Assembly (NCBI GenBank): GCA_021779195.1
Contig: JAJYBB010000009.1
Location: 1 to 64,000, forward strand
Length of the DNA: 64,000 nucleotides
Direction: 5' to 3'
Source: Bacteroidota bacterium
GTDB lineage: Bacteria; Bacteroidota; Bacteroidia; Bacteroidales; Paludibacteraceae
Position numbers and translations under genes: made by a program. Within the stretch, counting starts at the first letter, position 1, and every line of letters starts with the position of its first letter. Of the stretch, positions 9,888-19,352 are shown in pieces. The notes beneath the pieces were generated by a model. That model searched no databases. It was given only the letters and a program-made list of their open reading frames with translations, and had not been told where the DNA came from.

Positions 9888-10577
9888 TCAGGCAACAGCA
9901 AGTGTAAAAACACTGATTTTTATATCTTGAATTTCAAGTAATACGCGAATACATGCTTCCAATGTTGATCCGGTAGTTAATACATCATCAACAATCATTA
10001 CATGTTTACCAATCAATGATGCATGATCAGTACATTCGAAAATGCCCTGCGTGTTTTCGTAACGCTCAAATACTGATTTTTTTGTTTGAGTACTGTTTTC
10101 TTGGGTTCTTTGTAATATATTGGTGTTTTGTGGCTTATTTAAAATTAAGGCTAATCCTTTGCCAATCCATTCGCTTTGATTGTAGCCTCTTTTCCGGAAT
10201 TTTGAAGGATGAAGCGGCACAGGTATGATGACATCAACCGAGCGAAAATCATCGGATTCAATTAAATCAATTGCTGCATACTGGCCCATTCGTTCACCTA
10301 TTTCTTTGTTTCCCTTATATTTTAATGCGTGTAATAGTTTTTGAAAGGCTGACCCTTTTTGGAAATAGAAAAATGATGTGGCTCTGAAAATTGGTACTTT
10401 ACCCCAGAACCGCTTCTCAATAGGATTATCAGGAATCAGATGAAAATTAGTTTTTGGGATGGCATTTAAGCAGGCGAGGCAAATTTGATTTTCGTTTTTC
10501 ATCAAATTTTCCGAACATACGATGCATAAATCAGGATAGATTAAATTGAAAAAATCGCTGAGAATTTTTTTTTTCAT
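9888..10577 (-). CDS. ComF-family phosphoribosyltransferase-like protein
   Basis: This 229-residue protein has an N-terminal zinc-finger-like double CxxC (C-I-V-C near 18-21 and C-L-A-C near 33-36) and a C-terminal phosphoribosyltransferase fold with the PRPP loop V-D-D-V-L-T-T-G-S-T (about 196-205). ComF proteins support DNA uptake during natural transformation in Firmicutes and Proteobacteria; in Bacteroidota the family (often named amidophosphoribosyltransferase) is widespread but its role is little studied. It stands alone, with over 200 bp free on each side. Confidence 0.9.
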   Translation of the reverse strand: MKKKILSDFFNLIYPDLCIVCSENLMKNENQICLACLNAIPKTNFHLIPDNPIEKRFWGKVPIFRATSFFYFQKGSAFQKLLHALKYKGNKEIGERMGQYAAIDLIESDDFRSVDVIIPVPLHPSKFRKRGYNQSEWIGKGLALILNKPQNTNILQRTQENSTQTKKSVFERYENTQGIFECTDHASLIGKHVMIVDDVLTTGSTLEACIRVLLEIQDIKISVFTLAVA

Positions 10578-10804
10578 AGCGAAATGGAATTTATTTCGAT
10601 AATTGAATAGTGTTAAGTTAATTTGAAAATCCCGATAGATCTAGACAAGTTGAATCAAGTTGAATATTGAATAAATCAGTGATTTATGAATGAATTAATG
10701 CGGCATTATCATATAATTATTAGAATAAAATGTTTGTATTTAAATAACTATTAAAATTGATATTCAAATTTGGAAATTATTTCTTAAGCTATCAAACAGG
10801 TATT

Positions 10805-11176
10805 TTAATTTATCAATCGGCTCAACCATTCCCAAATTTTAGGAATAAAAATTATCAATCCAATGCTAGCCGAGAATAGTGCCGAAATCAATACTGCTCC
10901 GGCAGCTAAATCTTTGATTTTGCCTGCTGTGGGATGAATTTCGGGCGAAACAAAGTCAACAATATTTTCGAGTGAAGTATTAATCAATTCAAGCCCGAAA
11001 ACCAATCCGAAACAAAGCAAACAAAGGAGCCATTCGTTGATTGAAATTTGAAATAATATCCCGAAAATGACAACTAACAATGCAATAATACCATGTATTT
11101 TCATGTTTGGTTCTGTACTGAAGGCTGATATTATTCCTTTCAAGGCAAAACTGAAACTTTTAAGTCGTTTTTTCAT
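10805..11176 (-). CDS. Diacylglycerol kinase family protein (DgkA/UndK type)
   Basis: This 123-residue integral membrane kinase has an amphipathic N-terminus followed by three predicted transmembrane helices (about 33-50, 51-68 and 95-115). The family signature is visible as F-G-L-E-L-I-N-T-S-L-E-N-I-V-D, with the conserved Glu and Asn of the active site, and A-G-A-V-L-I-S-A. Such enzymes phosphorylate diacylglycerol or undecaprenol with ATP; the sequence alone does not decide which. It follows efp in the same direction behind a terminator. Confidence 0.9.
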   Translation of the reverse strand: MKKRLKSFSFALKGIISAFSTEPNMKIHGIIALLVVIFGILFQISINEWLLCLLCFGLVFGLELINTSLENIVDFVSPEIHPTAGKIKDLAAGAVLISALFSASIGLIIFIPKIWEWLSRLIN

Positions 11177-11258
11177 CGTGTGTTACAATTTTTCGTATCA
11201 AAAATTCATAATGCAAATAACGGAATTTTTTTGCTAAAAACAATTTGTTTTGCTAAAA

Positions 11259-11294
11259 AAAAGTCTGAAAAAACAATTGTTTCCTCAGACTTTT
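11259..11294 (-). terminator. Rho-independent terminator after efp
   Basis: Arms AAAAGTCTGA (11259-11268) and TCAGACTTTT (11285-11294) pair perfectly. Read on the minus strand the hairpin lies 20 bp past the efp stop and ends in a run of eight T. Confidence 0.85.
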
Positions 11295-11313
11295 ATTATG
11301 TGTATTGAATCAA

Positions 11314-11880
11314 TTATGCTTTTACTCTTTCCACATAAGAGCCGTCGCGTGTATCGATTTTTATAGTTTCACCTTCATTGATGAAAAGGGGCACGCGAAC
11401 TGTGGCACCGGTTTCAACCGTTGCAGGTTTGGTAGCATTGGTGGCAGTGTCGCCTTTTAAACCCGGCTCTGTGTAGGTAACCATTAAATTAACCGAGACA
11501 GGAAGGTCGGCATATAAAATGGTTTCTGATTGAGCGTGGATAACCACTTCGCACATCATGCCTTCTTTTAGGAAATCGACGCCATTGATAATTCCTTTGT
11601 CAACCGAAACTTGTTCATAGGTTTCATTGTTCATGAAATTATATCCCATATCATCTTGATAAAGAAACTGATATTCTCGACGTTCGATGCGAACTTCGTC
11701 GATGCGCACTCCTGAATTGAATGTTTTTTCGTAAGTTCTGCCGTTAATTACATTTTTCATTTTTGTACGAACGAATGCAGGGCCTTTGCCTGGTTTCACG
11801 TGCAGAAACTCCGTGATAAAAAAGTATTGACCATCTAATTCGATGCACATGCCGTTTTTAATATCTGCTGTTGTAGCCAT
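11314..11880 (-). CDS. efp: Translation elongation factor P
   Basis: EF-P binds ribosomes stalled on polyproline stretches and restores peptide-bond formation. The 188-residue length and three-domain layout (KOW-like N-domain, OB middle, OB C-terminal) match the family. The tip of domain I reads P-G-K-G-P-A, placing Lys32 at the position that is modified in E. coli (Lys34). I see no epmA/epmB or earP modification gene in the window. It has a complete Bacteroidota promoter upstream and its own terminator, so it is likely monocistronic. Confidence 0.97.
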   Translation of the reverse strand: MATTADIKNGMCIELDGQYFFITEFLHVKPGKGPAFVRTKMKNVINGRTYEKTFNSGVRIDEVRIERREYQFLYQDDMGYNFMNNETYEQVSVDKGIINGVDFLKEGMMCEVVIHAQSETILYADLPVSVNLMVTYTEPGLKGDTATNATKPATVETGATVRVPLFINEGETIKIDTRDGSYVERVKA

Positions 11881-11945
11881 TTATTGTGTAATATTTAAGA
11901 ATTTGTGATTAGTTGTTACCCTGAAAGGTCTGATTTTTAGAGCTG

Positions 11946-11977
11946 CAAAATTACGATTTTAATTCTTAATATCAAAA
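11946..11977 (-). promoter_or_regulatory. Promoter for efp (-7 and -33 elements)
   Basis: Minus strand -7 element TAATTTTG at 11946-11953, preceded 19 bp upstream by TTTTG (11973-11977). Both elements and the spacing fit the Bacteroidota housekeeping promoter consensus; it is the cleanest copy in this window. Confidence 0.7.
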
Positions 11978-12143
11978 TCGATTGAGATTCAATCCAATAT
12001 CTTTCTGTGATTCAAGGATAACATCTTTTGCATCTTCATTTAAATTAATTTTGATGCGTTTGAATTTTAGTAACAATTTAAGGATGAACCTTATTCTCGG
12101 TTAGTGTTGTTGAAATTTAAAGATGTGAACTTGATGAATGTCA

Positions 12144-12695
12144 TTAAGAAATTATTATTGCTAAGAACGTAACTTTTTTGCCATTTAAGGCTTTCATTCC
12201 ATGCGCTTTAGTCGCATCAAAATAAATGCTGTCACCTTGAGAAAGGGTGATGTTGTTTTCGCCAATGCGCATTTGCATATCTCCTTCAATTACAAAGTTA
12301 AATTCCTGTCCTTCATGGGTGTTGAGCTGAATGGATTTTTCATTGGGTTGTATAGTTACTTCAAACGGTTCAGCTTTGGCATGTTTAAATCCAGATGCAA
12401 GTGTCTGATATTTATATGATTTTCTTCGTTCAACGCGAATGCCTTTTCCTTTTCGGGTTACAAAATACGAAGCAGAATGGGGGTCTTCACCTGCGATAAG
12501 TGCCGTTATTTCTATTCCGAAATTTTGAGCAACCTGAAAAAGAAAACTCATTGGAATATCATCGTTTCCGGATTCGAAACGAATATAATTTTCTGCTGAA
12601 ATACCACATTTTTCAGCAGTCTGTTCTATCGTAAGATTTAAGGCATCGCGTAATCCTTGTAATCTTTCGGCTATTTGTTTTATTTGTGTGTTCAT
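12144..12695 (-). CDS. XRE-family regulator with C-terminal cupin domain
   Basis: The 183 residues combine an N-terminal Cro/C1-type helix-turn-helix (about 8-62; L-T-I-E-Q-T-A-E-K-C-G-I-S is the recognition segment) and a C-terminal cupin barrel (about 105-180; H-x-G-x-E-F-x-x-V-x-E-G-D). Proteins of this build are small-molecule-sensing repressors. In Bacteroides relatives they often sit next to an acyl-CoA ligase gene, but none is adjacent here, so the target is unknown. A TAnnTTTG element lies 33 bp upstream; over 500 bp without a gene separate it from the M23 peptidase gene. Confidence 0.88.
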   Translation of the reverse strand: MNTQIKQIAERLQGLRDALNLTIEQTAEKCGISAENYIRFESGNDDIPMSFLFQVAQNFGIEITALIAGEDPHSASYFVTRKGKGIRVERRKSYKYQTLASGFKHAKAEPFEVTIQPNEKSIQLNTHEGQEFNFVIEGDMQMRIGENNITLSQGDSIYFDATKAHGMKALNGKKVTFLAIIIS

Positions 12696-12727
12696 TGTTG
12701 TGTGTATTTATGGAACTATTCTGGTTG

Positions 12728-12735
12728 CAAATTTA
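12728..12735 (-). promoter_or_regulatory. -7 promoter element for the XRE-cupin gene
   Basis: Minus strand TAAATTTG, matching TAnnTTTG, 33 bp before the ATG at 12695. No clear -33 element seen. Confidence 0.5.
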
Positions 12736-12857
12736 GTTTAAACATTTTGAACTGTAAAGAAATAAGCATCAAATTAATACGGGTCATCCCAATTTTGAAT
12801 AAATTTATATTCTGTAAATTTACGATTTAATTAACTGATTATAAAATTAATATAATT

Positions 12858-13136
12858 GAATTCATTATCGTTTAATATTGCTGATGCACTAAATTTTTAA
12901 AATACTTGATATATTGTTGATAAACAGCAATATAAAAGTGCTCTTTGATTTGACGATTTGAATTGAAAAATTTTAATTTTGGGCTTATAGGTCAAATTGG
13001 TTGTTAAAAATACATGCAAGCCTTTTTATGATTAGCTTTGCAGCAAATCAAAGGTTATGAATAAAAAAATGCTTTTGTTGTTTTAGTTAAATCCATTAAC
13101 GTTTTAGTGCATCAGCAGTCATCGTTTAAATTGAAT
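12858..13136. repeat. Inverted-repeat element in the gene-free stretch 12696-13237
   Basis: TGCTGATGCACTAAA at 12879-12893 recurs exactly inverted at 13103-13117, about 210 bp away. Outside both copies the order of T-T-G-A-A-T-T-C-A is also shared, so the repeat may extend to roughly 40 imperfect bases on each side. The interior has no credible ORF but contains TAGCTTTG at 13033-13040, which could be a -7 element. A miniature mobile element or a small transcript are both possible. The rest of 12696-13237 shows nothing else. Confidence 0.5.
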
Positions 13137-13237
13137 TCAAAATTGCTTTTTGATTTTGATTGATTCAAAATAACTTCTAAAATGAAGAATTGAGATTTGC
13201 TTGGGTGTAAGAGAGTGCTGAAAGCCGATCAATCAAA

Positions 13238-14101
13238 TTATCTCACTCTTAATTTTCGCCCTGGTTTTAACTTCGTCCGTGCTTTAATTCCATTCAGCCG
13301 ACATAAGGCTTTAATGTTTGTGCCATTTCGAGCCGCAATTTTTTTCAGGTTGTCATGTCGTCGAACCGTATAATATTTTCCGGCACCAAGCATTTTAACT
13401 TCCCGTTGATAATAAAATGAACCTTTTTTTGTGAGTAAATAGGAAGATGCAATTACATGACCAGTTAAAAAATTGATAATATGAGCCGGATTGATCGCAT
13501 TGCCAATATATCTGGTTTCGAAATGAAGGTGCGGTCCTGTCGAATGACCTGTGTTTCCTCCATAAGCAATCAGTTCACCTGCTTTAACATTTTGATTTAA
13601 TTTTATGAGCACTTCGTTAAGATGGGCATACACAGTTTCTAACCCATTATCATGCCGAATAACGATATAATGACCATAACCTCTTGGTTCGTAGTCGATA
13701 ATACGAACTTTGCCTTTGAATGCACATAAAACAGAATCACCGACTTTCAATCGTAAATCGATGCCATAATGAAACCGGTAGCGACGAGGTCCGAATTCGG
13801 AAGTAATTATACCCGGAACTGGAACAACAAAGTGAGAACAATCAATTCGTACCGAATCAGGCATACTGTCGATAGGAATTTTATACGGATTTACATGATC
13901 ACATGACCAAAGGTTGTTATAGATGTCGTCTGCAGGATGATTTTCCATCAAGTCATCCGAGTTATCATTCAACATTTGGTGATAAACATTTGTGCTATCT
14001 TTTTTGGGTATGAAAGAATAATTATTTTGTTGTGCAAATCCCCCAAAAGCAAAGAGGAAAAAACTGGAAAAAATAAAAAAAATTTTGGGAGATAAAATCA
14101 T
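13238..14101 (-). CDS. M23 peptidoglycan endopeptidase with LysM domain
   Basis: The 287-residue protein begins with a hydrophobic signal peptide ending near G-G-F-A-Q (about residue 24). The M23 (LytM-type) domain spans about 95-215, with metal ligands in H-Y-G-I-D and H-L-H-F, plus the usual V-Y-A-H-L and G-x-T-G-H-S-T-G-P-H-L-H-F-E. A single C-terminal LysM-like motif (about 240-287) could bind peptidoglycan. The zinc ligands look intact, so it should be an active periplasmic cell-wall hydrolase. It lies 83 bp downstream of ndk, same strand. Confidence 0.93.
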   Translation of the reverse strand: MILSPKIFFIFSSFFLFAFGGFAQQNNYSFIPKKDSTNVYHQMLNDNSDDLMENHPADDIYNNLWSCDHVNPYKIPIDSMPDSVRIDCSHFVVPVPGIITSEFGPRRYRFHYGIDLRLKVGDSVLCAFKGKVRIIDYEPRGYGHYIVIRHDNGLETVYAHLNEVLIKLNQNVKAGELIAYGGNTGHSTGPHLHFETRYIGNAINPAHIINFLTGHVIASSYLLTKKGSFYYQREVKMLGAGKYYTVRRHDNLKKIAARNGTNIKALCRLNGIKARTKLKPGRKLRVR

Positions 14102-14184
14102 AAAAAATGGATTTTCAATAAATCCCGATTCAAAACATCGGGAGAAAAAAAGGTAATCAAAAAATGGTGATTTGGTAGTGGTTT

Positions 14185-14646
14185 TTAAATTTCGTCGTTT
14201 GCATATAGAAAACTTAATATTGAGAGTTTGTAGTCAAATATTTCACTGTCAATAAAAAACCGTGCCAACTCGGTTTTTGCATTTTCGACGGTGTCGGAAG
14301 TGTGAATGATATTTTCCTGCACACTCATGCTAAAATCGCCTCGGATCGTGCCTACGGAGGCTTCACGTCCATTGGTTTTTCCTGCCAATTCATGTACAAT
14401 TTTCACAGCATCAATGCCTTTTAAGCAACAAACAATTACGGGTGTAACCATCATTGAATCTTTAATACGTTTGAAGAAACTTTTTTCGGCTAAATGGGCA
14501 TAGTGTTCATTTAAAATTTCGTCGGTGAGTTGCATCATTTTAATACCGCATAATTGTAATCCTTTTTGTTCGAAACGATGCAAAACTTCACCCACCAATC
14601 CACGTTGAAGGGAACCGGGTTTAATTATTACCAATGTTTTTTCCAT
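14185..14646 (-). CDS. ndk: Nucleoside diphosphate kinase
   Basis: Ndk transfers the gamma-phosphate from ATP to nucleoside diphosphates through a phospho-histidine. The 153-residue protein starts M-E-K-T-L-V-I-I-K-P-G-S (family: K-P-D-x-V) and carries the active-site block N-I-I-H-T-S-D-T. The usual Asp after K-P is Gly here. Ala-Arg-Phe-Phe after the active site also matches. It follows recG by 174 bp and has its own TAnnTTTG element, so it is probably transcribed separately. Confidence 0.95.
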   Translation of the reverse strand: MEKTLVIIKPGSLQRGLVGEVLHRFEQKGLQLCGIKMMQLTDEILNEHYAHLAEKSFFKRIKDSMMVTPVIVCCLKGIDAVKIVHELAGKTNGREASVGTIRGDFSMSVQENIIHTSDTVENAKTELARFFIDSEIFDYKLSILSFLYANDEI

Positions 14647-14665
14647 TTTATTTTATAGTAATTTT

Positions 14666-14673
14666 CAAATTTA
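14666..14673 (-). promoter_or_regulatory. -7 promoter element for ndk
   Basis: Minus strand TAAATTTG, 20 bp before the ndk ATG at 14646. Confidence 0.5.
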
Positions 14674-14820
14674 TTGCATTAGAAAAGTCGACTAAATTAT
14701 TGTTATATAAGTATTTGTATATTTTTATTGAAATATTAAATTACAACATAGCAAATGAATTATATTTTGTACTTCAAAAATAAATAATCGCACGAAGCAA
14801 GCAAAACAAATTCAATTTTC

Positions 14821-16917
14821 TTAACTAATTACGCTCCAATTTAAGGTATTAGTTTTCATTCTGCTTAATTGAACGGACATAACTTTATTTTCCAATTTTT
14901 CCAATTGCGGGTCATCGTCAAGGATTTCGGCTGCAGCTCGTCGGGCAATTTCGAGCATTTTACCATCTTGTGCTAAGTTTGCAATTTTTAAATCGAAAGG
15001 CAAACCACTTTGTTGCGTACCATCCATATCGCCGGGTCCACGTAATTTTAAATCAGCTTCTGAAATCTCGAATCCATCATTTGTTCTTACCATGATTTCC
15101 ATACGTTTTCGAGATTCTGTTCCTAACTTAAAGTCAGTGAGCAAAATACAATATGACTGTTCAGCTCCACGTCCCACTCGTCCACGTAACTGATGTAATT
15201 GTGACAGCCCGAATCGCTGGGCGCTTTCAATTATCATAACCGAAGCATTTGGAACGTTTACTCCTACTTCTATAACAGTGGTAGCTACCATAATTTGAGT
15301 TTCTCCTGCAATGAATTTTTGCATCTGAAAATCTTTGTCGGCAGCTTTCATTTTGCCGTGCACCATACTTACTTTGTAATGTGGAAAGGCATCTCTGATA
15401 TATTCGAATCCGGTTTCTAAATTTTGTAAATCTATTTTTTCAGATTCCTGAATCAAAGGATATACGATGTAGACCTGTCTTCCTGAATCAACCTGTTTCG
15501 TGATAAACTGATTCAATCCCTGACGCTTATTCTGGTAATAATGAAAAGTCTGAATTGGTTTTCGTCCGGGCGGCAGTTCATCAATAACTGAAATGCTGAG
15601 ATCTCCATAAAGTGTCATGGCTAAAGTTCGAGGAATAGGGGTGGCTGTCATGACCAAAATATGTGGCGGATTTTGATTTTTTTTCCAAAGTTTTGATCGT
15701 TGTTCCACGCCAAATCTATGTTGCTCATCAATAACAACAAGACCAAGATTTTTAAATTGAACCGTATCTTCAATTAACGCATGGGTTCCGATAAGTAAGT
15801 CCATTTTTCCGTTTCGCAGTTGTTCGTGGATTTCTTCGCGTGCTTTTCGTTTTGTCGATCCGGTTAGTAAGCCGACTTTTAATTCTAAATTTACTAAAAG
15901 TTGTGTGATAGAAGCGTAGTGTTGTGTGGCTAAAATTTCGGTTGGAGCCATGATGCAAGCCTGAAATCCGTTATCAACAGCCATTAACATTGACATAAGT
16001 GCCACGAGAGTCTTACCGCTACCTACATCGCCCTGAAGCAATCTGTTCATTTGCCTGCCCGAACCTACATCTATTCTTATTTCACGAATCACCCGTTTTT
16101 GGGCATTGGTAAGCTCAAAGGTCAAATTTTGATTGAAAAAAGTATTGAAAAAATATCCTATTTTGTTGAAAATAAATCCTTTGAAATGCTGATCACGCCA
16201 TTTTGTCTGTTGCAAAATGCTGAGTTGGATATAAAAAAGCTCTTCAAATTTTAGCCGTTGCCGTGCTTTATTTAATAAATCGGCATTTTTGGGGAAATGT
16301 ACATTTGATAATGATTCGGTGAGGTTGAGTAAAGCAAATTTTTTCAGCATATAGGCAGGCAATGTTTCGGGTATCCCCGATTTTATTGTTTTTACCAAAG
16401 GATATATAATTTTCTGAATAGCTTTTGAATTCAGAAAATTAGTTTTCATTTTTTCTGTCGTATTGTAGTAAGGTTGTAATCCCATTTGTTCAGGTGGAGG
16501 CAGTTGCGATTCCAGTTCAATTTCGGGATGAACCAGATTGAAATGCCCATTAAATGGCGATGGTTTACCAAAAACCACGTAGGTTATGCCGGTTTTATAC
16601 TTTTCAAGTACCCATTTAACGCCTTTAAACCAAACCAATTCTATTGTTTCTTGTCCATCTGTGAATATTGCTGACAATCGTTGTTTGTGTCCTTCGCCAA
16701 CTTTTTCGAAACGAATAATTTGACCTTTTACCTGAATGAAAGGCATTTCTTCCGAAATTTCATGAAGATAATAAAACCGGCTTCTGTCGACATATTTGTA
16801 AGGATAATGATGCAACAAATCCTCTGTCGAATGAATATTGAGTTCTTTCGCCAGTAAATCTGCCTTCTTTGGTCCTACACCCGGCAAAAATTTTATATCC
16901 TGATGTGATAAATCCAT
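14821..16917 (-). CDS. recG: ATP-dependent DNA helicase RecG
   Basis: RecG remodels stalled forks and Holliday junctions. The protein has an N-terminal wedge/OB region, then a superfamily 2 core: Walker A G-D-V-G-S-G-K-T, DExx box V-I-D-E-Q-H-R-F-G, T-A-T-P-I-P-R-T, and C-terminal G-R-V-G-R-G. I place the start at ATG 16917 (M-D-L-S-H-Q-D-I), 7 bp after the stop of the acyltransferase gene; this gives 698 residues, a usual length for Bacteroidota RecG. An upstream in-frame ATG at 16968 would add 17 residues and overlap the previous gene by 44 bp. Confidence 0.95.
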   Translation of the reverse strand: MDLSHQDIKFLPGVGPKKADLLAKELNIHSTEDLLHHYPYKYVDRSRFYYLHEISEEMPFIQVKGQIIRFEKVGEGHKQRLSAIFTDGQETIELVWFKGVKWVLEKYKTGITYVVFGKPSPFNGHFNLVHPEIELESQLPPPEQMGLQPYYNTTEKMKTNFLNSKAIQKIIYPLVKTIKSGIPETLPAYMLKKFALLNLTESLSNVHFPKNADLLNKARQRLKFEELFYIQLSILQQTKWRDQHFKGFIFNKIGYFFNTFFNQNLTFELTNAQKRVIREIRIDVGSGRQMNRLLQGDVGSGKTLVALMSMLMAVDNGFQACIMAPTEILATQHYASITQLLVNLELKVGLLTGSTKRKAREEIHEQLRNGKMDLLIGTHALIEDTVQFKNLGLVVIDEQHRFGVEQRSKLWKKNQNPPHILVMTATPIPRTLAMTLYGDLSISVIDELPPGRKPIQTFHYYQNKRQGLNQFITKQVDSGRQVYIVYPLIQESEKIDLQNLETGFEYIRDAFPHYKVSMVHGKMKAADKDFQMQKFIAGETQIMVATTVIEVGVNVPNASVMIIESAQRFGLSQLHQLRGRVGRGAEQSYCILLTDFKLGTESRKRMEIMVRTNDGFEISEADLKLRGPGDMDGTQQSGLPFDLKIANLAQDGKMLEIARRAAAEILDDDPQLEKLENKVMSVQLSRMKTNTLNWSVIS

Positions 16918-16924
16918 TTTTAAA

Positions 16925-17980
16925 TTATCCGGAAATATATTTTCCCATTGGAATTTTTCTAAGTACAAATATAATCATATACGAACAAATTAAGGTCAAT
17001 ATTATGATCGCTGGTAAAGAAACGATTGGGTAAGCCATCGTCCAGAAAACGCCATGATTATATAAGATACTTATAATCAGTATATGTACCAAATAAATGC
17101 CGTAACTATAATCACTGATGGTGTGTGTTACCCAACGCAAGATCCGATTGTTTATCGTAGAATCTTTTACTAAAATATAAAGTGCAACTGATTGAATAAT
17201 TGTGTTTATTGTCAGGCTTCCATAGAAACTCATATCGAGTTTGTGAACATTTTTGCTCGAAAAATAGGTGGCAAAAGCTGAAAATATGACTGTCAGCAGA
17301 AAAATAGAAACATTGAAAAGCCTGTATTTTTTTGTCTGGAATGAAATATTTTTTAAATAATAACCCACTACCAAAAAACCGGAATAAAGAAAATAATCTT
17401 TTGTTTTCAGTAAAACATAAGTCCAGTTTGAAGTATGGATCATTTGATTTGTAAATAAAATATTCAGTAATACCCAGCCCAACAAAACAATCAGAATAGT
17501 TGAATTGCGTAATTTTCGAATTAATCTACTTAAAAACGGTACAAATAGATAAAGAACCAGTATCATATAAATGTACCAGAAATGTTTTGAAACGCCTTCA
17601 TTTACAAATAGAGTAATTGCCCATTGAAAAATGGAATGAAATTCTTTCGGTTGATTTTTGGGTGTCAAAATATACCAGCGATACACCCAGTAAACCACGA
17701 GCCAAAACAAGAAAGGCAACAGCACACGCATCATTCGTTTTTTATAAAACTCGCTCAGCTTATATTCTTTTCCTACCATAGTTGAACCGCTAAGCATCAA
17801 AAATATGGCTATAACGAACCGAACAGAGCTGTCAATGATGTTACCGATCCACCAATATTCCATATTCACGCCATACATCATTTTTAAAACCGGTGTTGTA
17901 ACATGAATAGTGATAACACCAAGTAAAGCCAATGCACGAAGAGTATCTAAATATTGAATGTTCGCTGTATTGACTTTCAT
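16925..17980 (-). CDS. Acyltransferase family 3 membrane protein
   Basis: The 351 residues are strongly hydrophobic, with about ten predicted transmembrane helices. The N-terminal block [18 protein letters not shown] (about 10-27) contains the Arg and His typical of the OafA/WecH/YrhL family, followed by F-W-Y-I-Y-M-I-L-x-L-Y-L-x-x-P in mid-protein. Family members O-acetylate surface sugars or lipid-linked substrates; the substrate here is unknown. The start overlaps the ispD stop by 4 bp (ATGA), and recG begins 7 bp after its stop, so it is embedded in a tight operon with two unrelated housekeeping genes. Confidence 0.88.
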   Translation of the reverse strand: MKVNTANIQYLDTLRALALLGVITIHVTTPVLKMMYGVNMEYWWIGNIIDSSVRFVIAIFLMLSGSTMVGKEYKLSEFYKKRMMRVLLPFLFWLVVYWVYRWYILTPKNQPKEFHSIFQWAITLFVNEGVSKHFWYIYMILVLYLFVPFLSRLIRKLRNSTILIVLLGWVLLNILFTNQMIHTSNWTYVLLKTKDYFLYSGFLVVGYYLKNISFQTKKYRLFNVSIFLLTVIFSAFATYFSSKNVHKLDMSFYGSLTINTIIQSVALYILVKDSTINNRILRWVTHTISDYSYGIYLVHILIISILYNHGVFWTMAYPIVSLPAIIILTLICSYMIIFVLRKIPMGKYISG

Positions 17981-18660
17981 GAAATTTTAGAATTTTCAAA
18001 ACTGATTGTAATTTCCGCCATTTTCAAATCAAATTCGGTGGTAATTTTGATGTTTTCACGGTTACCTTCAACCAAATGAATCTTATTACCAAGTGATTCT
18101 ACTACTGAAGCATCGTCGGTAAAAAAAGGTTCAAATTTTTGCTTGTAGGCTTTTTTTAATAAATTGACATTAAAAACCTGGGGTGTTTGAACTAATTTAT
18201 ATTTTTGTCTGTCGACTGATTTACTTCCAGAATCGGTAAGTTCTCTAATGCTGTCGATTGGATCGATAACCGGTATGGCAGCTTCGTGTTTTTGAGCAGC
18301 ATCAAAACAGCGTGCAATTGTTTCCATGCTTACAAATGGTCGAACGCCATCATGAATGGCTACCAATGCTGAATTCTGAACGACTTCCAGACCGTTTTTT
18401 ACCGATTGAAATCGAGTATTACCCCCTGCGACAACCTGATGCGGAATATCAAAGGCATATTTATTGCACAGTTCTTTCCAATAATCGATTTGAACCGTTG
18501 GAATTACCAGGATTAAAGGCATATTTTCATCAAACCGGTGAAAAACTTCAAGTGTATGCATCAAAATTATTTTACCACCGAGCAGGAGAAATTGTTTGGG
18601 TATAGCTTTATGCATCCTTTCTCCCTTTCCGCCCGCAACTACAATTGTTGTTTTATTCAT
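17977..18660 (-). CDS. ispD: 2-C-methyl-D-erythritol 4-phosphate cytidylyltransferase
   Basis: IspD couples CTP to methylerythritol phosphate in the MEP isoprenoid pathway. The CTP-binding loop A-G-G-K-G-E-R-M lies at the N-terminus, followed by [16 protein letters not shown] and T-P-Q-V-F. I choose ATG 18660 (M-N-K-T-T-I-V-V), giving 227 residues. Upstream ATGs exist at 18675 and 18699, but the likely -7 element TATCTTTG overlaps the 18699 site, so that start would precede the transcript; 18675 remains possible. The last 4 bp overlap the acyltransferase start. Confidence 0.94.
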   Translation of the reverse strand: MNKTTIVVAGGKGERMHKAIPKQFLLLGGKIILMHTLEVFHRFDENMPLILVIPTVQIDYWKELCNKYAFDIPHQVVAGGNTRFQSVKNGLEVVQNSALVAIHDGVRPFVSMETIARCFDAAQKHEAAIPVIDPIDSIRELTDSGSKSVDRQKYKLVQTPQVFNVNLLKKAYKQKFEPFFTDDASVVESLGNKIHLVEGNRENIKITTEFDLKMAEITISFENSKIS

Positions 18661-18688
18661 ACTTTTTTTCGACATTAAAAAACTAAAG

Positions 18689-18696
18689 CAAAGATA
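18689..18696 (-). promoter_or_regulatory. -7 promoter element for the ispD operon
   Basis: Minus strand TATCTTTG. It lies 29 bp before ATG 18660 and inside the longest possible ispD frame, which argues for the shorter protein. Confidence 0.55.
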
Positions 18697-18830
18697 CATA
18701 ATTGAGAAGAAATAAAAAATTTGAAGGAATAATTTTAAAAATTATCATGTAAATATTTGTATTACTGTATTATATAAATAAATATATAAATAAACTGTCA
18801 AAATAAGATATAGAAACCCCAACTAATGTT

Positions 18831-18838
18831 TAACTTTG
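18831..18838 (+). promoter_or_regulatory. -7 promoter element for the SPOR-folE pair
   Basis: TAACTTTG, 28 bp before the ATG at 18867. Together with the ispD element it makes the 18700-18866 interval a divergent promoter region. Confidence 0.6.
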
Positions 18839-18866
18839 CATCTCCGTAAAATTTGAATAAATTAAA

Positions 18867-19343
18867 ATGAAAAACTTTGCTATAGTATTGATTTTTTTAT
18901 CTTTGTCTTCAATTACCAGTGCACAACACCCTCTTCAAACCGGAAGCTTAAACATATTTGAGTCTTTGGCACAACCTGATTCAGTAACACAATCAACGGT
19001 AATTGTTCATCAAGATAATCGCTTAGAACTTGCTATGTTAGGACGGAGCACCAACGCCACTCATCCTACTACAAGAGGATTTAGGGTTCAGGTTTTTTCG
19101 AGTAATTCTTCTCGAACTGCAAAAAACGATGCCTTCAGAATTGAAAAAATGATTGTAAACGAATTCCCTGAAACTGCAGTTTATGTAAATTATTATTCTC
19201 CTTTCTGGAAAGTAAGGGTTGGCGATTTTCGAACCATAAGTGAGGCTCAAACATTTAGAAACCAGATTATTGAAACTTTCCCAAATCTTCGAAGCGAAAC
19301 CTATATTGTGAAAGAAGAGATCAATTTACCCGATAAAAATTAA
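18867..19343 (+). CDS. SPOR-domain protein with signal peptide
   Basis: The 158-residue protein has a signal peptide (M-K-N-F-A-I-V-L-I-F-L..., cleavage probably after T-S-A) and a C-terminal SPOR domain (about 70-145; F-R-V-Q-V-F-S-S...W-K-V-R-V-G-D-F-R-T). SPOR domains bind denuded glycan strands of septal peptidoglycan, so a periplasmic or outer-membrane-facing role at the division site is plausible. No lipobox is seen. folE starts 9 bp downstream, so the two are co-transcribed. Confidence 0.88.
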   Translation: MKNFAIVLIFLSLSSITSAQHPLQTGSLNIFESLAQPDSVTQSTVIVHQDNRLELAMLGRSTNATHPTTRGFRVQVFSSNSSRTAKNDAFRIEKMIVNEFPETAVYVNYYSPFWKVRVGDFRTISEAQTFRNQIIETFPNLRSETYIVKEEINLPDKN

Positions 19344-19352
19344 TTAGTTCCT

